DNA of 64,000 nucleotides from Chaetoderma sp. LZ-2023a (GCA_034401795.1 CM067367.1:32563733-32627732); one strand, 5' to 3'; counted from the stretch's first letter, positions 11,139 through 26,074 are shown. Notes: generated by a model from the letters alone, not told the origin. Translations and numbers: made by a program.

Positions 11139-14100
11139 TCATTTTAATTTCAGATTACAGCTTTAAGAGGTTTGGTGGCTGGACAAGTTTCACTTACAGG
11201 GATATATATTCCAAAGGTAATTATTGTGTACAGTGTACGGATGTAGTTCTGATAACCCTTTAATTGTCACAAGAGCCAAGGGAGATAATTCATCCAAGTT
11301 GTATGAATCCCACAGGCAGCCATCTTGAAAGCTGATTGACATTTAAGGCCTCTAGCATTAATCAAAATAATTCAAAAGTTTGGAAATCCATTGTGTTGTG
11401 AGCTTAGTGTACCTTTCATAAAATCCAAGATGGTCACAAGACAGCTATCTTCAAAAATATTTCCGAAAATGTTTTCCTGATCCCTGGATAATTCATAATA
11501 AGGAAAATTAGTTTCCTCAACGGGATGTGGATTTTGATTGAGTGTAGCTTTCATGAGCCTCTCGGTGAGTTCTCGAGCACTAACTTACAGTTGCTGGCTT
11601 CTGGTTAGTTTCTTAGGTCACATGACAGAATTGATCAATACTAAGTGCTGTCACATAACTCAACAAGGGTTTTTCTCAACAATAACATTTTGCTTTTACC
11701 TCAACTTAGCAGTTAATATCTCATGTTGTCTTAATCATACTTCACCCAAACTTGGACACTTGCTAATGAGAGTGGACGAGACAATTCCGTTGCGGTCAAT
11801 ATAGGTATAGGTTTATTGTCCGCTTCCAGTTGCATGCTCAGCCATCTTTCTAACAGTCAAAGGTCGTTGTCATCGATAAGCCTTCAATATTTATTTTATG
11901 TTTGAAGGCAAGCTTCATAGTTGCATTGCAATCACATTTCTGGTAGAAAATTTAGCATTGGAATGAAAATTTAGCATTGGAATGACTGGCTCGATAACCG
12001 AGCCAGTCATTCCAGTGGTAAATTTTCAAAAATAGTCTTCTCTTGGTCTGAATGTGAGTGTTAATGGTATTTGAAGTGAAATGTATGATGAGTTTGTCTA
12101 TTGCATTACAAGTATAGTGTATATCGTTACTCTCTATTTTGTTTTACAGTACTGTACCATTATGGCGATTGTATCGGACTGTGGCAGCTGAATATAGAAT
12201 CATATGGAGGCCTGCTTCATATTAGAGTATGTAAACATAGTATTCAACTTTATTTAAGGTGTTGCATATTTTTAAACGATAAAGTTAACTGTCAGCCGTT
12301 GATTTCTTAGACAGCAATGTCTTCCAGTTAAATTAGTTTTAAATAATTTCACATTTCAAAAGTTATGGCCTCTTAATGTTGGACAAAATCACGAAAAAAT
12401 CCAAAAATCCCCAAATTCAAAATGAACTACATGTAGTAGATTGATTTATATAAATTTAATGTCATTTCATAGGAAATCGCACAATGATTACAAATCTGTA
12501 ATACGCCATAGAATAGGAATAGTGTTTAATATGATAGCCTTTTGACCTTTACTTTCATCTTCAGTTTGACCGTTACTTTCATCTTCAGTTTGACCATTAC
12601 TTTCATCTTCAGTTTGACCGTTACTTTCATCTTCAGTTTGACCGTTACTTTCATCTTCAGTTTGACCGTTACTTTCATCTTCAGTTTGACCGTTACTTTC
12701 ATCTTCAGTTTGACCATTACTTTCATCTTCAGTTTGACCGTTACTTTCATCTTCAGTTTGACCATTACTTTCATCTTCAGTTTGACCGTTACTTTCATCT
12801 TCAGTTTGACCATTACTTTCACCTTCAGTTTGACCGTTACTTTCATCTTCAGTTTGACCGTTACTTTCATCTTCAGTTTGACCATTACTTTCATCTTCAG
12901 TTTGACCGTTACTTTCATCTTCAGTTTGACCGTTACTTTCATCTTCAGTTTGACCGTTACTTTCATCTTCAGTTTGACCATTACTTTCATCTTCATTTTG
13001 ACCGTTACTTTCATCTTCAGTTTGACCATTACTTTCATCTTCAGTTTGACCGTTACTTTCATCTTCAGTTTGACCGTTACTTTCATCTTCAGTTTGACCG
13101 TTACTTTCATCTTCAGTTTGACCGTTACTTTCATCCTCAGTTTGACCGTTACTTTCATCTTCAGTTTGACCGTTACTTTCATCTTCAGTTTGACCGTTAC
13201 TTTCATCTTCAGTTTGACCATTACTTTCATCTTCAGTTTGACCGTTACTTTCATCTTCAGTTTGACCGTTACTTTCATCTTCAGTTTGACCATTACTTTC
13301 ATCTTCAGTTTAACCATTACTTTCATCTTCAGTTTGACCGTTACTTTCATCTTCAGTTTGACCGTTACTTTCATCTTCAGTTTGACCGTTACTTTCATCT
13401 TCAGTTTGACCGTTACTTTCATCTTCAGTTTGACCGTTACTTTCATCTTCAGTTTGACCGTTACTTTCATCTTCAGTTTGACCGTTACTTTCATCTTCAG
13501 TTTGACCGTTACTTTCATCTTCAGTTTGACCGTTACTTTCATCTTCAGTTTGACCGTTACTTTCATCTTCAGTTTGACCGTTACTTTCATCTTCAGTTTG
13601 ACCGTTACTTTCATCTTCAGTACGATTTGACATATAGTTTAGGCCAAGAGAAGAAAACGTTTTAACCCTTTAATGACTAAATTTGTTCAAAAAATTAAAA
13701 TATTTACTTTTTGAATGTCCATTTGCAGACCTAGAGAAGACTATTTTTTTTAATTTTACCACTGGAATGACTGGCTCGGTTATCGAGCCAGTCATTCCAA
13801 TGGTAAATTTTCTAATATTTGTCTTCTCTTGGCCTGCAAATGGACATTCCCCAAGACCACTACAGAGGCCAGTTTTGGCCGGCTTCGTCGTGACAGGGTT
13901 AAACTTCATTGAAACTCAAATGCCTGACTAGATGGCTGAGTCAGTACTTTCAGTGATTGAAGGAAAATGTGCAGTTCATGGAACTGTAGCGCAAATACAC
14001 AAATGTACCCACATTTTCACCAACTTGAACATTCTGCACCACCATCACCGCTCCACCCCATCCCCATCGTCCTGTTGCATGATCCTCGCCCTCCCACTAC

Positions 14101-17100
14101 GTTCCCGTATCGAGTACCGTAAACTTTGATGTTTGTGCTAAGTTCACGAAGCTTCATACATATTAAGGAGCTGGGGTCAGTCAACTTGCGCCAATGAGAT
14201 TGCTCAATAAGAAATCAGGAAGTAGACAAATTTACACATGTGCATAAACCAAACTAGCGGTTTTTGTTACCGAAAACCACTCTACACATTTTCTGTTCCT
14301 CAGATAACTTGTTTAGAGCAAAACTATATCAAACTTTTGCAAATGTCTCTTTCCAGGTCAACAGCGTCGCGATCGCCGTTGGTTTTGTGATTGTAAATTA
14401 GGTCACCAGACGAACACACGCCTATTGTGTGAAGTAGACAGAAATCTGATTGGCTACCTCCAACCCACTAGCGTAATGTTACTTCGCATAGCGAGAAATC
14501 ACAGGTGTGCAAGTACGGCCTTGAGCGGCGTACGTCGTCTCACAATCCGCAATCATATGAGTAACTGACATAGCAAATTTTGTTGAATTCCGCCAACTTT
14601 GCCGTTCTGCCTTCCAACCCTGGGTGCGGAGCCTAAAGAAAACCATCTTGCAGTCTGAAATCATATTCATAGCTCACATAACAAATTGATTGAATTTCAC
14701 CAAACCACAGACAGAGATGGACAAGGGCGATTGCAATATCCCCTCCATTTTTCAAAACATGTGAGGATAATAATCGGTTCTTGAACAGCAAATGAACTTT
14801 CTCTATGTAAAGATTTACTTAACCAATCTTGATCATTAACTGTCACTCCTCTTGCTATGTGCTTGTCATGTTTGTCTTTCAGTATGAGCATGATGGCATT
14901 CGAGGTGTACAGCTGCTGTCTCCTATCGGTGATGTGTACGGAGACATGCGTGAGAAACCACTCTTCACTATCTCATTAAACCCGGAGAGCAATGACGTCA
15001 GTGTCCAGTGTAACCGTGGTTACAGCAAACCAACACATGGCTGTGAAATAACATTACGAGTAAGGACTGAGTCACATGTTTATGCTAGTGAAGATATTTA
15101 ACCCTCAAATTTATTCAAGAAAATCTCAATTTATCGTAGAAAATGTCCATTTTCAGACCAAGAGATTATGTTTGAAAATTAGCCACTCGATTGACTGGCT
15201 CAGTTATCAAGCTAGTCATTTTGGTGGTAAATTTTCTACAGTTCTCTTCTCTTGGTCTGCAAAATGGACATTTCTCAATACCGCTTTTAGCCGGCCTGAG
15301 TGTTAAGGGCGTAACTCTATAACACATGGAAATATAATCCTTAGAGTAGTTGAGCTGATTCCAGCAAACTGTATATGATGGCAATCTCCCTGGTCTATGC
15401 CTGTTTGTGCGAGCAAATTGTTTTTTGTACAACTGCTACATGCACATGTATTATAATTGAAATATTTCTCCTTAACCCCTTTACTCATGAACTCAAATTT
15501 GTTTTTAAAAATATAAGTGTTCTCATAGGAGATGTCCTCTTGTAGACCAAGCATGCCAAGAGAAGTCATTCCAGTTGTAAAATTTGTTTTAAAAAAATAC
15601 TCATCTCCTGGTCTGCAAGTGTACATTTCTCAAGACCAGTGCAGAGGCTGTTTTTGGCTGATTTGAGTTGCAGGGTTAAAAAGACAATGACACCATTACT
15701 TTAGCAAATCAGATTGTGAATTTACGATCAAAATATCTGTACTTTGTTTCAAGAGTTTCGCGTTGCGTATGTGCACTACTGTTCTGCAGAACTCCAGCAT
15801 TTTAATCACTCACGATAGCAACAACACGACATTGCCCAGAATACTCTTCTGATTGTTCATTAAGATGGAGGTGTCATCTTATTGCTTCTAGTATTGAGAC
15901 AAATATTCAATGGATTTTACATTTAATGGACATTTCCAGTTTTATCTATGCCCCGCCCATCACTAGCTAAGCTCCACCCAGCTCGCCATGTTGGGATTGA
16001 TCAGTCACCGAATGCCTTAACTATCAATTTCCTGAAAACTAACAGGTAAGCTGTTGAATGTTTTATAACTAATTTGACTGGGTGCTGTTGCTGCCTATGG
16101 CAGCAACAGTACCCAGTCAACTTAATTTCAACAGAATATTTATTAAATAGTAAAGCCATACAATTCGTACAACAACGCATAGTCCGTCTTCAAATATGCG
16201 TTCGTAACATACTTGCCTACGTCATTCATGACGTCATTGATGATGATGTCATTCTACACTTCATGTAGGTGATTATGATGTCATAGGATGGATGGATAAA
16301 GTGGAAAGGTCTATTGGTGTATTTCCTTTTATTTTGATTTGCATATCCACTTGAATTTCGAGACCACATGTATATATAAAACCTGCCAACTACATTGAAA
16401 ACAATTTGTCTTAAATGCGCTTCTGGCTATTGTTTTGTGCATAATCAGGAGTCTTGTTATAGCATGGGCTTGTAATCGATGAATCAATTTTTAACTATGC
16501 CCCGCCCATTTCTAGCTAAGCTCTGGCCACGTGTTTCCCGTATTGGGATCGTTCAAACCGTGAATTCTCACGATCGCTATATCATGTTAACTTATACAGG
16601 TAAGCTGTTGAATATTTTGAAACTAATTTGACAGGCAGCAACAGTGCCCAGTCAAAGTAGTTTCAAAATTTTCAACACACTGTTTATTCAATAGTAAATG
16701 CATCAAAGATACTAGTCATATACTTGACGGAGTATTCCAGCATCATAGCGGGAGTATTTCTGTCAATTATAATTGTGACATCACCCTGCATGTGATGTAA
16801 TTGATTATGATGCCATATACTTGAACAACAGATGGGATTCATTCATTTTGTCTAGCCCGCTAAATTAAGCCAAGGATAGCACAGATTGTTAGGGTTTATG
16901 GCTATTTCATGCATGACCATCCCGGTGAAATACATGTAGTAAAAAACTATTACATCTTATATGAAGATGATTAAATAGCCATTATACTTCAGCTAACAAA
17001 TAACTTAGCATGTTTTCATAAGCAAATAAAACATACCGTTGAATATTTTGAACATAATTGGGTTGGAAAACATTGCTGCTTAAGGCAGCAACAATGTCTT

Positions 17101-20100
17101 CCAATCCAATTATGTTCAAAATATTCAACAGAACATTTCCTACATTGTCTTCAAAATTTTACAAACTAACATGTTGCTGTGTTGGTTTTGGAACTTATTT
17201 ATGAGGAGTACTGTATGCATTGCAGTGATTAACTCTATTTTATGACCAAGCCAGCCAAATACAACTTCTACAGAGGTCTTGAGGAATGACCATTTGCAAG
17301 CCAAGAAGGAACTACTTGTGAAAATTTAGCATTGGAACGCCTGACTCGATAACTGAGCCAATTATTCCAGTTTAGTCACTTCTTGGCCTGTAATAGATAG
17401 TCACCAAGAGTAAAAATTAGCATTTTCTTGACACCTCACCACCAATAAGGTGTTAAACAAAGAAGTTATAAACTGGTACAGATGGTAGGAAGTTGCCTGT
17501 AATTTTGAAAATAATGTTGCTAAAGGCTGTTGCTACCATAACAACACATCTCGAAAGTACTTTGACTCTCTAAGTCGGTAATTTTTCCATGATTTATCGG
17601 GAAATCCAGATTTTTAATCCACCCAGATATATATATCGCTATTTTAGTATACTTTTGCTACGTCCTTCAGTTTTAGAATTATTATTGTCATTCACTTGCA
17701 TCTTTGTGCAATAGACATTTTTTAACACTTTTATGTTGAAACTGGCCCAAACCGGCCTCTGCAGTAGTCTTGAGAAATGTCCATTGGCAGGCCAAGTGAA
17801 GACAATTTTTGAAAATTGACCACAGGAATGACTGGCTCGGTAACCGAGCCAGTCATTCCAGTGGTCAATTTTCAAAAATAGTCTTCACTTGGCCTGCAAG
17901 TACACATTCGATAAGCAAATATGAAAAAAATTTGACAAAATTTAGTCACTAAAGGGATAAGCTGTGTTATTTTGCAGAAGAGGAATTTTGGCTATGAATC
18001 GCGACACCTTGAATACCATTGCTGTAATCCTGATGCTCATAGACACCCTGGTGGAAAGCATAGGGTATGTATTCAATATATCTTGCAGGTATTGTATATC
18101 AAGCCTATAGAAACACATTGTCTGTTTGATACATTTTTAGCCTGCTAACCTCAATTTTGCTCAAGAAGATTTTAGTTTTCTCATAGAATATGTCCATTTG
18201 CAGAGCAAGAGATTATCTTTGAAAATTTATCACTAGAATAACTGGCTCGGTCATCGAGCCAGTCATTTTAGTGATAAATTTGCAAAAATAATCCCTTGGT
18301 TTATCAAAAGCACTGCAGAAACTGTTTTGGGCTGGCCGAATATCAACGGGTTAATGGTAATGTTTGCTAAAAAAAATCTAGAATTTTAATAGTCAATGTC
18401 CATTTGTAGGCCAAGAGATGGTCAGTGTCCATTTGCAGGTTAAGAGATGGTCAGTGTCCATTTGCAGGTTAAGAGATGGTCAATGTCCATTTGCAGGCCA
18501 AGAGAAGATTATCTTTGAAGATTTATCACTGGAATGACCCTGTTATCATGCAAGTCATTCCAGGTGTAAATTTTCAAATATATATATCTTCCTGGCTTAT
18601 AAATTACATGTATGGTCTCAAAGAACACTGCAGAGACTGGGCTTTTTTGTCCAGCTTGACCACTAAAGGCTTCGGCTGTGAAATCCCAATGCCTCAATCT
18701 TAAGTCAACTATACAAGAAAGCTGTTGAATATTTTTAAAATAATTAAAAATTAGTATATTTAATGAAACAAACCGGTACACATACGATGTGTAAATATTT
18801 TCTATGATGGTCCAACAAAATCCGCCTGTCAATAACAGGATGATAGATGAAGTTTGGCTCCTGATTTACTCGTCCTCGACTGATTGGCATATATTTAACT
18901 GTCGCTGCTGCAAGTCATCAAACAATAATTTCAATGAGCAAAAACTCTTAATTTGCTGAATATTTTAAAAACAATTTGACTGAAAGTTGTTGGTGGCTTA
19001 GCCACCAACAACTTTCAGTCAAATTGGTTTTCAAAATATTTAGCACGGCCAGAGCTAACCACTGGGATATGTAGTCTGCAAAAATTCAGTAGTCAGATAA
19101 TTAATATTTTGCAGGAATTTGAGGAATGGATGTCACAGGAGACTGGCGATGCAGGAACAATCAGAATCCCACAGGAACTTCTATTGATGAAATACCTTAG
19201 TGTCTCTGTCTTTGAGTAAGTGGGTGTATGTTTGTGCATTATTAGGCCCCCGCACCAGAAGGTGCGGAAGCCCTATAGTAATCACTGTGTCCGTCCGTCC
19301 GTCTGTCTGTCCACAAAATCTTGTAAACAGCATATCATACAGAACCGCTTAAGATATTTTAATGATACTTGGTATATGCCTCAGTTTAGATACGCAGATG
19401 TGCCTTTTGAAGGATTCACCATTATTGGTCCAATATTTTGCGTGAAAATGGGTTTTTTTAATGCAAAAACTCACGATTTTTGTCAATTTTCTCGTAAACA
19501 CCATATCATTCAGAATCGCTTAAAACAATTTGTTGAAACTTGATATATGTGTCAGTTATGATACACAGATGTGCCTTTTGAAGGATTCACCTTTATCGGT
19601 CCAAGATTTTGTGTGAAAATGGGCTTTTTAATGCAAAAACTCACGATTTTTGTCAATTTTTTGGTAAACTCTATATCATTCAGAATCACTTAAAATAATT
19701 TAATGAAACTTGATATATCTCTCAGCTATGATAGGCAGATGTGCCTTTTGAAGGATTCACATTTATCGGTCCAAGATTTCGGGTGAAAATGGACTTTTTA
19801 ATGCAAAAACTCAGGATTTTTGTCTATTTTCTCCTAAACACCATATCATACAGAATTACTTAAAATAATTTAATAAAACTTTGCAGGTGGCTTCTTTATG
19901 TGAAAATGGACTTGCCCTTTAGTAATCACCGTGTCTCTGTCTGTCCGTCCGTCCGTCCGTCCGTCCATCCATCCATCCATCTGTCTCTGTCTGTCCATCC
20001 GTCCACAATATCTCGTAAACAGCATATCATACAGAACCGCTTAAGATATTTTAATGATACTTGGTATATGCCTCAGTTTAGATATGCAGATGTGCCTTTT

Positions 20101-21643
20101 GAAGGATTCGCCATTATTGGTCCAATATTTTGGTTGAAAATGGGCTTTTTAATGTAAAAACTTTTTGTCAATTTTCTCGTAAACTGCTTATATCATACAG
20201 AACTGCTTAAGATACTTTGTTGAAACTTGGTATATGACTCGCTTAAGATACACAGATGTGCCTTTTGAAGGATTCACCTTCATAGTCAAATACTTTGGCC
20301 ACATGTCTCTTTGGGCACCAGCAATACGTGTGATTTTCTTTGAACTTTCTCTTTGGGCACCAGTGATACATGTGATTTTTTTTTACTTTAACATACTTTC
20401 ACTTGATTTCTAGTTATTGATATGATTTTACAGCAGTGTTAAGTACTATCCACATTAATAATTTCATTTTGGGAGATTCTCAGTATCAGGCTGTCCGAAG
20501 TTAGCAAAAAATGTCCATGTTTGATCGCTTACAGTTGTTTATTGGTGCCTCACTAAATTTATGTATTATGAACCGCGCATAGTTTGTTTTGGCAATCCAC
20601 ACTATCCATGGCTTTACAGGCAAGACATTGCACGCTTCAGCGTTAGTGTTTATTTTCTAGACCAAATTTGACGATTTAATGAGTTAAAGGAATACTCAGC
20701 TCATATGGTGCTACATTTAGTTAGCTAATACATATTTTCAGATTTCATTCATATCATCAAGGAAAGGTATTTATTTTTAAAACGTCTAGGTAAATGTTTA
20801 TGTATTTCACAATTCTATGAAAGCAGCCATGATATAATTAGAGCCAAAGACAGGAAGGTGTGGAAGCCCTATCATAATCACCACATCTGTCCGCCTGTCT
20901 CTGTCCATCCACAATATCTCATAAACAGAATATCATACAGAACTGCGTAAGATATTTTATTGAAACTTGGTGTGTGCCTCAGTTATGACAAGCAGATGTG
21001 CCTTTTGAAGAATTCACTGTATTTTGGATGAAAATGGGATTTTTAATGCAAAAACTCATGATTTTTGTCAATTGCCTCGTAAACACCATATCATACAGAA
21101 TTGCTTAAAGATGTTGTGAGGACTAGATACCCGATCGCTCTGATTAACTTGACAATCATAATACAGATTCTCCTTTACTAGAAGAATAAAATACTTTAAA
21201 AATTGTGTAATCGGCCCAGCCAAAGCTGAGATAAGCATATAGCAACCACCTTGACAACCAAACGTTTTTAGCTATCGCGCTAGAGTTGTGACGTCACACC
21301 GGGATGACACCAATTCCTATTAGTCTATATTATTATCTCGGGAGCATAGCTAGGCTCTCTACTGCTGCGCGTATTAGGCACCTATGCACCTATTCTTTGG
21401 CAATTCATTGTTCACACAGGGACACTACATTGTTCGAGATGCACAAAGGTTCAATAATATCGAAGTTGATGATAATTTTGTTGATTAAACTTAAAGGACA
21501 GACCTCATGGTCACGGTACCTGACATCACAATTCTAACGTATAGGCTTGTTAGAGGTGACAGTAACATCGGGTTTCGTGTACGTGAATTAGGCTATATTT
21601 AATCAGACCCACCCACACACTTCTTGGAATACAATTCTACAAA

Positions 21644-21682
<39 letters not shown>

Positions 21683-24600
21683 CTTATCTTTGTGGATTGA
21701 CTGCAGAGATTTTGCATAGATGATAGGCATGCATGTACACAACTTTTTAAATGATAGTTAAGTAGGCCTACACCGCTCAGTGCACGTACGATCGCTATTT
21801 ACCATTGTGTAGGCTTACGAATAAATTTATGATTGCAATATAGCAGTTACTCCAGTTATGTGTTTAAAATTAACTAAAATGTTGGGTAAATATAAATCTA
21901 ATCTAAACTAATCTATTTGCGTATAGTCTTAATTGACATATTATTGACAGTACACGGTTTGTTTACAATTTAGACAGTGGGCGAGGCGCGTAGCGAGGCT
22001 TTCACTGCCATCCGCACGCTTATAGTACAACTTAAATAACTGTTGAATATTTTGAACATAATTGGGTTGGATTTCAACCCAAATTGTGTCCAAAATATTC
22101 AACAACGTTTCTTGTATCGTGTTCATATGGTTCTAACTAACATATTTGTGTTTTTGCTTTGGAGGCATTTAAACTTATTTATGAGCTTCACTGTAAGTAA
22201 AAATGATACGCTAGCGACCTCTGAACATCTGTCAGTTCGCCTACCTATCCGCTACAGTTTTGCTTTTTCATAACATTGAAATATGAGTGTATGCTACTTC
22301 CATACATGGAAGAAGTTGGTTTGAAAACGATATAGTTCATATGGTTGTCACAGGCATGATCCCCCCCCCCCTCCACCACCACCACACACACACACCAACG
22401 TACGTGTTGACCCATACATGCCTCTACAGACTACATTATTATTATACAAACAGCCAAAAGCTTCTAGGTAAACAATTACATTCTAATCAGTAATCACGGG
22501 AAATTTCACATAGGACACACTGACACACTTAATGTACATTCGTAATCTTCAGAAAAAGTTGTAACTGCACTCTGTAGCTTATACATTTATATATGAATAA
22601 AAGTACAATTATAGCCATCGTCAACCTCTCCCACCCACCTCGATCATCACACACATCCATCCATCCCAGATATTACATAGTACACCCAGTCCTTTCAAAA
22701 ATGGTAATGAATCCGCAATTAGGCCTACTAGACTACAGAGTATTTGTCACATGCATGGAAATATTGCCGATTTTGTGCATTGCCCATGGTTTACCGTAGT
22801 TATAGGCCTATTATTATGCGAATATAGCTATCCATGAAACCATTGAATTTTTTTTTTTAAATCATGATTTTTTATTTCTTGAAGACAAATTAGCTTCAGC
22901 CTGACATAATTTATGTTATGGTAGGTGTAGTGTATCCTGTTAAACGCACGTTTTAAAATATGTTACCTTTGTACTACAGACAGAGAAATATTGACCCAGC
23001 TCACAGCGCCATTCCCGGTGTGATGTCACAGCGAGTGGTGATGTGATTCAGATTGAGGCATTATTTGGGCTGCCTAACATATTTTTCTCACTTCAAAATG
23101 ACGCTATTGTGTTTAAATAGTGTAGTAAACCATAAAATTAATTGAAACTCGTTATCGACCGCAAGTCCTCACAAGACCTTTAAAATAATTTATTGAAAGT
23201 TGACAAGTGGCTCTTTATGATAGCAAGATGTGCCTTTTGAAGGATTCACCTTTATAGGTTCAATAATTTGGGTGAAAATGGGCTTTTTATAAATGTACAA
23301 AAACTCATGATTTTTGTCAATTTCCTCGTAATCAGCATATGCAGAACCACTTCGGATATTTTAATGAAACTTTGCTGTATGCCTCCGTTATGATATGAAG
23401 ATATGCCTTTTGAAGAAATCACCTTTATAGGTCCAATATTTTGTGTGAAAATTGTTTTTTTAATGCAAAAACTTAGATAGCAGGTTTCTAATTACATTAC
23501 TTTAAGAATATTCAATTGAATATTTCTTACATTCTAAAAAGTTTGTGATGTCTGCATGTACGGTTGACAGTCTTTGTCATATTATTAAAAAAAAATTTTA
23601 ATATTAGGTACAGTACAGCTCAGAGTTAACTTAACATAAAATGTGTCTGCAACGCGTGCATGATGCGTATATAGCGGGTCTATTTAAAAATAATGGATGC
23701 ATCACTTTCCCGTTGTGAGCGGTAAAACAATGCGGTGTGAAAGTAAAACAAATGGGTTGGAAACAGTTTGACAACGCGTCAGAACTTATTACACAACGCA
23801 TTTATGATATTGGCTAGACAAGTCGTTTGAAATCTGATAACATGAAACGCATTCATAATTACGCCGCGCTGGTATAAAGACATTATGCGAGTCGACCAAG
23901 AAGGGCAACCGATTACTCGGGGATACACACATTATACAATTATATTTTGCCAGGGTACCGTAAATTTTCGCGAAATTCCTGTCATGATTTTAGGGGGAGG
24001 CCTCATTCAATGTTGAATAATTGGCAGTATGTCGCATTATCAGTTCCGATACAGCTGCCTGGTAACGTAAACATTCCATTCTTACAGAGAAAAATGAACC
24101 CAGTTACTTATTCACTGCCTAAATTCACCACTAACGAGAAATGCCTCGCGAGACTGTCTCGCAAATCGATAATTATGCGCAGTCGTAGATTCTCGGAAAA
24201 GTGTAGCCGTAATTTGATTGGCTTGCTGGACATCTGACGTCATTATGAATGAATGAAAATTACTATCGTAGTAAAATGTTGATCACGTGTCTCATTGTCA
24301 ATTATAACGAATTGATGACGTGATTTATTTTAACCAGTCTCTGAGCGACTCCCGATCAACAATGGCGGAAGGCAAAATGTACACGTATTCGCGGTGTCGC
24401 TTTTAAAAGCAATAAAGCAATATCTTAACACCCACTTTGACTTTTAAATTAATAAAACAAACAATGTCTGGTTCATGAAATATAGTGAAATTAGCTCCCT
24501 GACTATTTATAATGTTAACTTTCACGGGTTTATTAAGCACTTTATCATCTAGCTATGTTATTGCTACATAGAGGGGGGTCGGCGATTGCTCATTTCCTCG

Positions 24601-26026
24601 GCCTGGTTCCCGAGTGAGGCAACAACAATGTGTTATACTCGGCTACATTACATTGCAATATAGTGAATCCGAAAGCTACCGAATGTCACAAAAAGAAAAT
24701 CATTAAATCACTACGGGCGTTTTATTTCCGCGAAAAGCCAATGAGATATCGGTACATGTTACAGCTTTAGTGGCGCATAGTATTTCATAACTAGCCCTGA
24801 ACTAGTCTTTTTTCGTGTAGAGCACCGATGGGGATATTGCAGTAGCGGACACGAATCTGCTAATTTGTGCGTCATTATCAATAAAAACCACACCATCTGC
24901 ATGTTTTAATAAAAGAGCGTCTGCGTTAGTCGAGCATTGGTACACATAAGCTTTATTTTGACATCTTTAATCTATAATTTTGCGTTTATTCGCTGTCTGT
25001 TCATCGCGAACACAGGTGATGCGTAGAAGTGATAATGAAGTTGCTTACGGACAATTTTCACTATGATTAACCTATGTCAAATCTCGCCAGTCTGCATGTT
25101 TTGCTGCACTGGATGTTTATAAAAGTTAAATGCGAAATGAACCGATGCTTATGATTCTTGCACTAGATGCAAAACGTTCAGGGGCGCAAAATGTTGAGGA
25201 GCGCATCGTTACATTAATTCTCAACCGGGAATCATGATTTTGTGTTTCGTTTTTTAATATTATGTCCCGCTGTCTTTTTTAGGAAAACTCTCATATTTAC
25301 CTTTGCCCCTTCTAGGAAATGTAATGTACCGCTAAGTTTGATTGGATCCTGGGTAGTTGGAGCCGTGGAGTTGGTATGTACGCCGAGTATTACGCAATGC
25401 ACATATGAATCTTTTAAACGCATTTAAAATGTGGCATCTGTCCCGTTTTGCTTTTAACAACGCGTTTGGCACTATTTGGGGGGTGGGGGGGACATCAAAC
25501 AAGTTCAAACTTGCTTATTTATGCATTTAATGCTCGTTCTCAGCGCATATATTTATTATTTTAAAAATTAACTAGATGCGTTGTGAATGCATTGTGTTTT
25601 TAAAACCGATGCGTTGGAAACGGGCTTTCAATGCATCATGCACACGTTTCAGACCCATTCGTATGTTAAGTTAACTCTGAACTGTACTGTAGAGTTTGAA
25701 ATTTACTATTACTTTCTTCACAACATGACGCTGAAACTTTTATTTTCACAGTGAATGTTTCTCCATACGACAACTTCAAATCCCATCAGCCCTCGGTACA
25801 GACCCGCCATGTTTGCTATCTCCTGGCCTATACAAGGGTAATTTTGGCAGTCACGGAGTCGAGGCGATCATGTTGAGATACAGTGAAGCAAAGCAGCAGC
25901 TAACCGGAGTGAAAGTTATAGTTAGTATATATATATATATATATATAGCGTCATTAGTGTCACTGAATTTGAGCTCAGCTGACTTGTCAATCAGCTGAGC
26001 TGTAGTGATGACTCGGGATCCGGCCA

Positions 26027-26074
<48 letters not shown>

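Noticed and set aside
12526-13630. 362-codon open frames on both strands
   Set aside because: They are forced by a 24-bp tandem array (multiple of 3, no stop in the unit) inside an intron of FBXO31. There is no non-repeat coding sequence at either end.
14991-14999. TGACGTCA in FBXO31 exon 4 as a regulatory site
   Set aside because: It is within conserved coding sequence and not in an H2L copy; most simply chance.
23947-24237. 96-codon frame as a transposase fragment
   Set aside because: No DDE, zinc-finger or dimerisation motif is visible in the translation.
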